A stretch of DNA of 64,000 nt, from contig OW804097.1 of NCBI GenBank assembly GCA_942159475.1, positions 111,476,582 through 111,540,581 of the forward strand, in the 5' to 3' direction. The notes under the pieces were generated by a model. The model searched no databases. It was not told the origin of the DNA and saw only the letters and a program-made list of their open reading frames with translations. Positions 24,301 to 34,900 of this stretch are shown in pieces (the first letter of the stretch is position 1; each line of letters opens with the position of its first letter). A program made the position numbers and the translations under genes. This DNA comes from Sthenelais limicola. Lineage: Eukaryota > Annelida > Polychaeta > Phyllodocida > Sigalionidae.

Positions 24301-25324
24301 TCCCCAATAATAACAGCAATAATAATAATTAGATAATAAATAGATTATACTGATGAAGGCACAACGTTGGTCGAAAAGTTGGTAAAGCATTTAAATAAAC
24401 CCAATATGTACCCAACTATCCTCCTCAACGTTATTATTCTGGCCTACCTAAATAAATAACTGTTATTAACTCAGGTTGGTGTTTAAGAAATATTGATTAA
24501 GAAAAAACTGCCGAAATATTTTGATTACACTGCTGAGATAAACGTGTAGGTACATGTATAATGCTATATTTAAAGAAACATTATAATAATGATATAATGT
24601 GTAGGATAATAATAATAATAATATATAAAAAATGGTCTCGTTTTGATTTTGTCTTTTGTTGGTTAACTACTATTATCATCAGATTACTGCGCCTCTTCCT
24701 GAATTTGTCTCTAGTTTATAACAGTTACTGTATGTTTTCTTCCAAATTAGATTCCAATTAGCCTGATTAGATGCCCGTGCGCTACAGGCGGTGTTTTTTT
24801 ATATTGTTTTTTTTTTTTTAAATTAATGAGTTATTAGTACATTCCCCCTGGTGAGACTCACTAGCCAGTTGGTATTATTATTATCGCTCTCTCTTCTTTC
24901 TTTTTTTTCAATAACGTAGCGACAGAAGTCACTTGTGTCAAACAGTAAATCAGGATTTCTGAGAATAGCATCATCGATGTAATGTAATTCCCGAATAAAA
25001 ATAATCTAAACTCTAAACTCGATCATATATTTTTTTATCAGAAATAATATTATCACAGTTCATTAGTTATCGCCTGTTGTCATAGCAAGAAATATATGTA
25101 TACATTCACTATCACTTGTAATCCCATACATGTACATATATTATATTTTTTTAGATATTAAATTTTGACCTATTATGTAACTACCATTTGGTACAAGGTA
25201 TACAACAAGCTCATGAGTAACTTTTGAGGTCATATTTCGGGGTGTGCGGGTGCGGGGGGTAGCGGGGGGGGGGGGGATGCGGGAGATATTTGATTTAAGT
25301 ATAACTCATCTCCATGACTCACGA
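21393..25324. other. gene-free spacer with low-complexity tracts
   Basis: Nearly 4 kb without a supportable gene. It contains a C-run followed by A/CAA-rich sequence (23277-23338), an AAAT tetranucleotide array (about 23338-23370) and a G-run near 25263-25276. Confidence 0.5.
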
Positions 25325-25752
25325 TGTGTGACATGTTTCAGGAAAATCAGTCACAAGTCGCAAAATTGATATTTTCTTTTCAAAGTGTTGTATTCACACG
25401 ATCCCTCAGTAGGAATGTTCTCATCTTCGTAATGTTTACCCTTTTCAGTAGTATGAATACATGTACCGAATTTCAAAACAGTGTATTAAATATTCCAATG
25501 CATTTCTAAGGTCATCGATTCCTATAGGGTATATTTATATTAGCTGTTTTACTAATGAATGGCCACCCAGAAATATTGCACACTTTTTTTTTAAAATAAA
25601 AATATCAAAGTTAAAATACATAAAATTACGTATTAAATGTCTTACTGTTTACTATCATTAGAATCCGCTTGATCTCATCTTTTCAAATATGATGATATCT
25701 CAAAATCTGTTTTTTGGCGACTTGTGACTCATTTTCCTGAAATAACTCATAT
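25325..25752. mobile_element. MITE family A, full-length copy upstream of alkaline phosphatase
   Basis: TGTGTGACATGTTTCAGGAA with TCACAAGTCGCAAAATTGAT on the left and TTTGGCGACTTGTGACTCAT with TTTCCTG on the right; 428 bp. It lies about 170 bp upstream of the phosphatase TATA box. Confidence 0.75.
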
Positions 25753-25920
25753 TGACATCACAGCTGATATTCACATCACATATATACGGTAAACTATATA
25801 GGGCCTACATTCTCTCTCGTGTGGTACACACACATGGACAGTGTCGTTTCTGACACTTCATCTACCCACCAGGCCAAGTCATATTCTTTTTACTATCAGT
25901 TGAATTAGAGGAAGGGCGAC

Positions 25921-25966
25921 TCTATATAATAGAGCACCTATTATCCAACACATTTCACAGTCAGTC
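25921..25966 (+). promoter_or_regulatory. alkaline phosphatase core promoter (TATA box and initiator)
   Basis: A TATATAAT box at 25923-25930 lies 55-62 bp upstream of the phosphatase ATG. Initiator-like TCACAG (25955-25960) and TCAGTC (25961-25966) follow about 32-40 bp after the TATA start, predicting transcription from about 25956-25963 and a very short 5' UTR. The spacing fits a TATA promoter; the exact start is inferred. Confidence 0.5.
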
Positions 25967-25984
25967 TACACAAACCTAATTAAA

Positions 25985-28900
25985 ATGACATCAAGGTTGA
26001 TGCACGCCTTGCCATTGCTTATCACGGTGTCAGTTTGTCTGTCGTCTCCAGTTTTCCAACAAGGTCAGTACTATTTATTCTCACTGTGTTTTTGTTAAAG
26101 AAACACAATATATACATGTCAACCGTTGTATTCTGTAAACTTGTGGTTTGTCTCCCTGACTTGTAAAATATGAGTTAACTAGGGTAGTAACGATTGTTTG
26201 CTGTACCTTTTTCTTTTTTATTATAATGTGAATATACAGGTGTGTATAATTATAATCTTCCTATTTCAAAAATGCCATATTAATAAGCGTGTTTTATTTG
26301 CGTAATTTATCTTGTTCAAAATTGTTTATTCAGGGAAGTAAGTACACTTCTCATTCTTGCGAATGGTTTTCGTAGGTGCACTGCTTTTCTGAAGTCTAGA
26401 CAAAGTTACATAGGATGGCTTCTTAAATTGTTATATAATACAATAAGTTTCCAAAAATGTCCACTGCAAACACATACATACGTTCAATTCCAGGATGGTT
26501 GTGGTTCAATAATATCTATAAATTTATTCAACCACGAATGAACACATTCTTTTATATTTTATTTATTTGTGGTTCTTATTTCCGAAAAATAAAATTCAAT
26601 ACAATTCAACTACCCGTAGGTATGCCATCCAGGTAGCCCAGAAAGGAACCTATACAAAACAATGAGAGCAAATTAGATCAGCGAATTGTTGACAGTTCAG
26701 CTTATATTAAAACTGTCAAAGTGCTCCGAAAGTCACGCATACAATATTCTGTAAGTCAAGAATTCAGTCTACAGGCCCAAAGATGAGAGAGTCTCTTCAA
26801 ATGGAGGGGAAAGCCTCTCGCCTCAAAGTGCAAGGTGCCATTATAATTCCATTAAGACTGCAAAATGTATATTCCCATAACAACGCTTAGTCCTAGGCCA
26901 AAAAAACGATTAGCGAAGTAGGGGTCCAATCAATGACATACCATTCTCATCTGATCTGAGGGTTTGTACCTAGACTGAATTGCAGTCTATGAAATTAAGC
27001 TTGGTTAAGGCTGACGCACACATGGCGGATTTGGCCCCTGATTGCCCCACGATTTGGGTCTCCTGATGAATCTTGGGATTTCATTTCAAATCCTGGTTTA
27101 TGTTTTTGAAATAACATAAACCATGGTTTGAAATGAAATCTTAGGATTCACGAAAAGACCCAAATCGTGGGGCTATAGGGAGTCAAATCGGCCATGTGTG
27201 CGTCAGCCTTTAAACGTTGTGTGTGAAGTCTAGAATGGTATAAGTTACTGCTTGTCCCTTGAACTTGCAGTCTTAATTAAGGGCATAATATTATGTTGTA
27301 AGGCAGACAGCTATAGACTCTATAGACTATTTGAGAACACTATGTTTGAAAAGAAGAGGGGGTTAATTCTTTATGGGGTGGGTCACTTTTGGATTGCACC
27401 AACTTTCGATGGGGGTCACGACACCGGCCGGCCGACTATTCACCCGGCCGTGGTAGTGGATCAGGGGCTTAACATTTCAACATCACATGTGGAGCTCTGG
27501 CTCTGGAATATATTTTTGTAATTCGTCTCTTCCACTCTTATCTGTGTACTCCGATAACAAGGTTAACAGCCAGTACAGATAGAATAGCACATATATGCAC
27601 CCTTCTTATATTTTCCCTATGTTTTAGACTTATCTTTATTGTGTTTTAATGTCGATTGATGTTTCCTATATTAGTGAAAATAAATGGATCTGGCTTCGCC
27701 GACCGACACGAAACAAGAATAATATTATTGTGATATTATCAGCAGAATAAAATATTAATCAATAAATCAATCAATCAACACTATTGATTAATTGATTAAT
27801 TATTTTATTAATTAATTAGATGTACATCCAGCTGTGAAGAGGAATAAGCTCAGAGATGTTGACTGGTTCGCTGCTGGACAAAGCACGTTGAAGCAACAAC
27901 TCTCTCTTCAACCAATAGGTGAGAAGTTTGTTTGGATTAAATGCATAAAATAGATTATTGTGTTCATTGTGTTTTTTCCCACAAGGTCAGTGTGAGATGC
28001 AAATCCTCTGTTACATCACAGGTTAGGATGTTATCACACCTAACCGTGATCTATATATATATATATGTACATATATTATGAGATATTGTTTGATCATATC
28101 AACACTTTGATACGCACATTTGTATATGGGTGAGATTTTTAAAAAATGTACAATTGGCAACTGTATACATTTAGTAAATTCTGCTAGATTAGGCCAATAC
28201 TAAGTTAATTCGAGTGTATTCAGCATTGCATTGATTCTAGCAATCTATTTGGTCAGGTTGAACTGTATTTTGAGCTTTATTTTCGTCTGAAATTTGGGTT
28301 ATTTGAGAGGATTGGTGAAGCTGAATTGTACATTTTCTGACGGTTTCAAACATAAAGAACATTTAATATGACTCCTTGTGATATAAGTGCATAACGTAAA
28401 CTCCAAGTTCACATGCATAAATACTTTCTTTACTTACTTTCAATGTCCAGTGGGCCAGGCTAAAAATGTGATACTGTTCGTGGGTGATGGCATGGGGGTG
28501 AATACAATAACCGCTGCCAGGGTCTTTAAAGCTCAACAGGACGACAAAAGTATCCAGGAAACTAAGCTTTCATGGCAGAAGTTCCCCTACACTGCCCTAT
28601 CTGCTGTAAGTATAGCAGTAGCTGGTCATTTTTCATTTATATTATTAGAACAAACAATTTTAATTTCAAATTGAAAACACAATATAAGTCAGGGCTCATT
28701 GGACTGATTCGCATGGAATTATGGAAGTCGTATATCACTCGAAAATCTATGGAAAACATGGTGATAAGTCTTGCATATGACGTGTCAGACCCAAATGTCT
28801 TTGATGTTATATGTTTATTTTGAATGTTTTTAATTTTATGTTTTTATATTATGTTATTCTGATGTCAACTCATATCATTTGTGACAAGTTGCCCTGCCAG

Positions 28901-31900
28901 AGACCTACATGGAGCTATGACCCATTCATTGTAACTTTGTATACTATACAGGTTGTATTCATGTTTAGTTAACTGATAGCCTACAGTTCTCTTTCTGATA
29001 ACTGCTATTGTCCCAATTATTTGCCATAATTTTCGTTCTTACATAAATGTAGTTTAGCAAATAGGTTAGCAAGCCATAACTTTCTGATCTTTAAAACTTT
29101 AATTACTATCAGACTTTTCTTCTCCGTAGTCAAGGACCATACAGGAACACCAGAAAATCCGTTCTGATGTACAGCTCCTCTTTGTACATCCCCCTTATAG
29201 CGGAACTCCACTAGAGGAAAAACGCTAATATATCTTTGTTGCCCACTAACAACACTTCATTCCATGTTTGCAATGAAAACGCTAAAGGAGGAGTGTATAA
29301 AATGTGCTGCCACATTCTCTGGAAACTGTTGTTTCTGTGTGGAGATGTGTTGCAACAAATTAGTGGGCAGCAACAACATTTGTTGCCGCCGTTTTCCCCT
29401 CTAGCGGAGTTCTGCTATTTCTTGTACAAAGAAATACTTTGAATATGACCCTTTCATTTATTTTATTCATTTTATCTCATTCCACCAGCCATATGGAATA
29501 GACCACATGACAGCGGAGTCAGCACAAACTGCTACAGCTATGATGACAGGAGTAAAGATCAATGGTAAAACAGTGGGAGTTGATATGAGGGTAAGAAGGG
29601 GCAATTGTTCCACCTTCTCAGATGCCAACAGACTCAAGTCTATTCTTAAGTACTCCCATGAAGCAGGTGAGGACTTGAAGATATAATTTGGAGATGCTTT
29701 GATGGATCAGTATCTTTTTTATTTCTTTTTAAACATTTTGTATTTCCTTATCTACAGAAAACAGGGGAACACATCGCTCTTTCGAGCGTTTTTCATGCTT
29801 ACCATACCGACCCATAATTCTCAAAACATGTTTGAATATAAAGTCCGAACTCTAGTTCCACGAAGTTGATATTACTTGAACAATTTTTTATGATAGGAGT
29901 TGATGAAAATAGAAAAAAAATGGTTAATGGTGATAACGAAGTTTTCTGAAAACGGATTTAGTGGAATAACTCATATGCAGAAATATAGATCAAGAGATCA
30001 AATCTGACTATTGATCAAATTCAGAATCTTTTTAAAATTAAAACTACGATTAACACTTCTGAATTATAATATCATATCATCAATCAAACACCAACTCAAT
30101 TATCAAATGCAAGGAACAACCTCCGTGTAGGGCTAAGAAATATTCAAGACGCAATGACCTTTAAAAAAGAAATTAAGGAATATCCTTTTAATTATAACTG
30201 AACCTATTTATTTAGCTTTTCCTCTCTCACCTCTCATAATGAAATGAACTGTTATCGATTGTATCACTTATCATCTATCAGTATTACTATAATCATCCAT
30301 CTCTGATCAATAATGAGAAGAAATGAATTGTGACATGTCCGTTAGAAGTGGTTTTTTTAAAGATTTCATTTCCACTGGGTTAGCATTATCCCAGATGGTT
30401 GGGTTCTTCTAATGCGCCCAGTTTACATAAGATGAAGCCAAGATTACATATATATGTACACACAAATGGAAAAGTAATTTTTGTAGTAGCAGTTCAGAAG
30501 TGCTAATCATTTAGTGGTATGCCCACTTATACACATAGAATGGAAAAGATTTCTGGGGCCGTACAATAGATTACAGGAAACCAAAGGCAGTTTGTACTAA
30601 GTGTAATTTAACAAATAGCAGAAATTGTTTCTATACTGATGAAGTGTTAAATTTATATTGCGAATATGCTGTGTTACAGCAAAATGAGTCACAAGTCATC
30701 TTTTCAAATATAATGATAGCTCAAAATCCATTTCTTGCGACTTGTGACTCATTTTCCTCTGTCACATAACATATTGTATATATTTTACCTACGTCAGGCA
30801 AATACGGTCAAATAAATGAGGAATATACAAATTGACTAGTAAAAACTAAATGAAAATGAAATTAGCTATGTTGATTTTACCCCAAACCGTATGGATTATC
30901 GTATGTATGATGTATTATAAAGGACGCGTATGAGAAGGCAAAACCCAAAATAAGTTGAATGTCAATTGATTATGATGATATTGTAGAGAAGTAAAAGATG
31001 TTGAGGAGAAATTTATTGGTTAAAGTTTGTAGAAGCATTGTACATTATATGTCATTTGTTTTGTATCTCTAGAAAATATGAATGTATCGACGATGAGTGC
31101 AAATAAAATCTATTTTTTTAAAAAATAACATATTGTATTTTACCTACGTCAGGCAAATGGACGGGCGTGGTGACCAACACTCGTATCACACACGCGACCC
31201 CTAGCAGCGCCTACGCGAACTCACCTGATAGGAAGTGGGAGTCAGACTCCACCATCCCTCCCTCAGAGAAAAAGTGCAAGGACATCGCATGGCAACTGGT
31301 GGAGGAGAATGACTTTATACGAGTAAGAGCTTTAAGGGTGGTCTCCACTGGCTGCGGTAAGCTCTGAGGTAAGCCTTGCGATGGTTTGTTGTGAGGGTGA
31401 GAAGTGGCGAGGTCCTGCCTACATGGCCAGTGAACCATGTAGGCAGGACCTCGTCAATCCTCTCCACCTATACAGAACAAGCACAAACCATCACAAGGCT
31501 TACCGCAGAGCTTACCGCAGAGCTTACCGCAACCAGTGGAGACCACCCTTTATACGAGGTTTCAGGCGATCAGTGGAGTCTATGAACTGCCTTTGATTTT
31601 CCATTAACATAATGATATCCAGGTTACAACTAACATGCATGTATACATGGATTCTGTGTCAACAGTATCCCAATTAGACACCAACCCTTTTGAGATAGTA
31701 TATGAAAGGAAAATAAGAATGAAAAAAGTAGAAGTCTATACATGCATAAATAAGCCACACAGTAAAACAGAATAGGTGCATAACTTTTTACATAGGTGCA
31801 CGCACTGAACCGGACTAGGTGTGGATACCATGTACTAGCAGTATCATATTTATTTGAATATAAAAAAAAGCTAGAGGATATCAATTTGCAAGTCGGGTGG

Positions 31901-34900
31901 ACGAGGTTGATTCTTTTTTGTTCATTTTGTTCGTGTATCTATATACAAAAAAAGGAATCCATCCAGAGAATATACTATCAAGGATTAACCATGTCATAAT
32001 GGTATTAGAATTATATAAACTTAATTACTTTTTTAATTGAATTTTGATATATATCTAATATATTTAATACAGCATATCACAGTCAATTGAAATATAGCCC
32101 CAAAACACAACAACATTCGTCCAGCAAGCAGTGGTCATTAGATTTTTGACAACGGTCACTGATATTATGTGTCCAGCTAATCTGATAACGGTTCATGCAA
32201 TATGCTTGATTTTTATCCACCTCTCTATAGGTAATAATGGGTGGGGGCAGACAAAACTTTATACCCAAGAACGAGAGTGACCCGGAGTATCCAGAATTAA
32301 AGGGCCGCCGTGATGACGGAGTCAATCTCATGAAGGTTAGTTGTTTGTACATAGTTTTCGATTTACCTTTCTGTATGCTATATTTCATATGTAAAAAATA
32401 ATTCTCTGTTTTGATATGGTAAACTCTTCATACATACTTTTGTCGATCTTTTTCTATAATATTTTCTTCTTTACTGTACTAAATGATCTGCCATCACTGA
32501 GCAAAATGTAACTGCTACATAGGCCTAATACAGGTGCGTATCCAAATTACAGTGGAACCTCTCTATTGAGACCACCGTTGGGACTGAACGATATGTGGTC
32601 CCATGACGAGCTGGTCTCTTAAGAGGGGCTAATCTAATAAGAGGAAAGCAATTCTGGGCTGAGAGAAACTAGTCTTAATAGGGAGGTGGTCTTTATGCGA
32701 GGTTCCACTGTAATCTGAATTCAACAGTTAAGGGAAGAACTATTCTCGTTTGAGCTGCATTTATAGAATTCTATGATAAAGATAACTTGTCCAGTCTTTT
32801 CTTATGTTAATCATTCTCATTTGTTTTCATGCAGAGATGGTACGACAATAAATTGAAAACAAAGGGCCTGAGTGCAGACAGAGTGAAGATGGTGAATGTA
32901 CAAAAGGAATTTGATGCGGTCGATCCAGCTAAAACAGATTATCTTCTAGGTAATTCAATAAATTCATAGTTTTGGTATATCGTCTTCTGATGGTACGACA
33001 ACAGAAATCTCCGTCCATACAAGTTTAGTGTGTTATAATATATGTGATGTGTCACAGAAAAATGAGTCATAAGTCAAAAGATTGATTTTTAATTCATCAC
33101 ATTTAAAGTGGATTCCAATGTTGTCAACATCTGGGAAATCTAAAAAGTATTCCTATATTTTTATTGTTTGAGCAAAGGTTCAGATGTTTCTGGGTGGACA
33201 ATTTCTAGTCAAGTAACTAAATATACTCCATAGGATGACCTTAGAAACAGAAGGATATATTTAATAACGTACTAATAACTTGAATTTTGGTATGCATAAT
33301 GATATTCACATACGACGCTAGGTTTACTCACAAAATGACAACGTTCCTACAAAGAGATCGTGGGAAAATAATAGTTTTAGTCTTTACTTTATATTCAGAA
33401 TCGCAAGGGATATAGTATTTCAGAATCGCAAGGGATATAGTATTGTTTGTCTGACATTACCCCATTATATTTCAGGACTCTTTGAACCGGGCCATATGCA
33501 CTTCGAGATTGAAAGAAAAAATGAACCCTCGCTCAGTGACATGGTAGCCAAAGCAATTAAGATACTACAGCGGAGTGATAAAGGATATTTCCTGGTCGTC
33601 GAAGGTTAGAATCATCCACACGTTTAAATACTAAACTTATATATTTTTCTCCGGAATATCCCCTTCTTTTGTATTCTTCGGGACACCATATTTGTTGTGG
33701 TTTTATTGCTATATCTATAAGCCTAACGTGGGTTTTTTTGTGTTTTTTTGTATTCAGTATTTTTAACAGCAAATCTTCTGAAAATGACAGTTGAGTTAAT
33801 TGAGCTATTGCATTTCATAGTACACTGTGCATGCTTGTTTGTAAGCATGCACAGTGTACTATGAAATTTATAATCAATAGAGGTCATTCAAATATCGAGA
33901 TATGGGCTCACGGGCAATAATTAAATATAGAATAACCATAGTATTCCGGAATATCTCCTCTTCTTAATACACCACTAAACAATTTTCAAGAATACTGTCA
34001 CATTTACTGCCAATAGGGGATTTGCATGTCCGCCATGTTGAATCTTTAATCGCATTGAACTATGGGAGTTGTATGTCAGTGTAAAAGCTATAGAAAACAT
34101 GTTATGTTCAGCATGGAATATTTAACAGTTATCTCATGTAAATAACCATGTGTTATACATGATTCAATGAAAGAAGATCTCATCTTTCCAATCATGAATT
34201 TACGAAGGCTATGATATTCGTGAAAAGATCCTTGCAGTTTTCGATAAAAATGTTGGTAAATATTTGTATGTCATGCTTGAAACAGAAGACGACTATTAAT
34301 TCTATTAGGCCTAAATGACGGGAAAATTAAAATTTTGAGTATATTTTGATTTGCAACATACAGCCGTCCCATATGGTCTAGTGGTTAGGATTCTTGCCTT
34401 TCACGCAGGCGGCCCGGGTTCGATTCCCGGTGTGGGAACACCATTTTTCAGCCAAATCAATGAACCATGTAGGCCCTAAACCATCCAGGGCTGTCTGAAC
34501 AGCAATAACTAATTGTTGAGATCTACATCGGGATCGAGATCTACATCGCAGATTTTGAAAAACCCACTCAGTATTCGCGCTCCCCCGAGACACTTGTCAA
34601 CTAAGGCCAAAAAAATAGGTGTGTTTCCGATTACCCCCCCCCCCCCTACCTAGAAAAACCTTCCCCTACCTAAAATTGTTTTTACCATAGCCTACCTGAT
34701 TTTATTTTACCATACCTTACTTATTTTTTCAGGATTTTTTGACAGAAAAAGCTAACAAAAGCAGGAAGACAGGTTTTCCTAACCCGGAACGGTCAATAAG
34801 CACATGTCCCTTGTTTAAAACTACTATTGTTATAAAATAGACATTTTTTTTCAGTTCCTGGTAGGTGGTTTCCTAAAAAAAAGAAGAAGAAAAAGTTACC

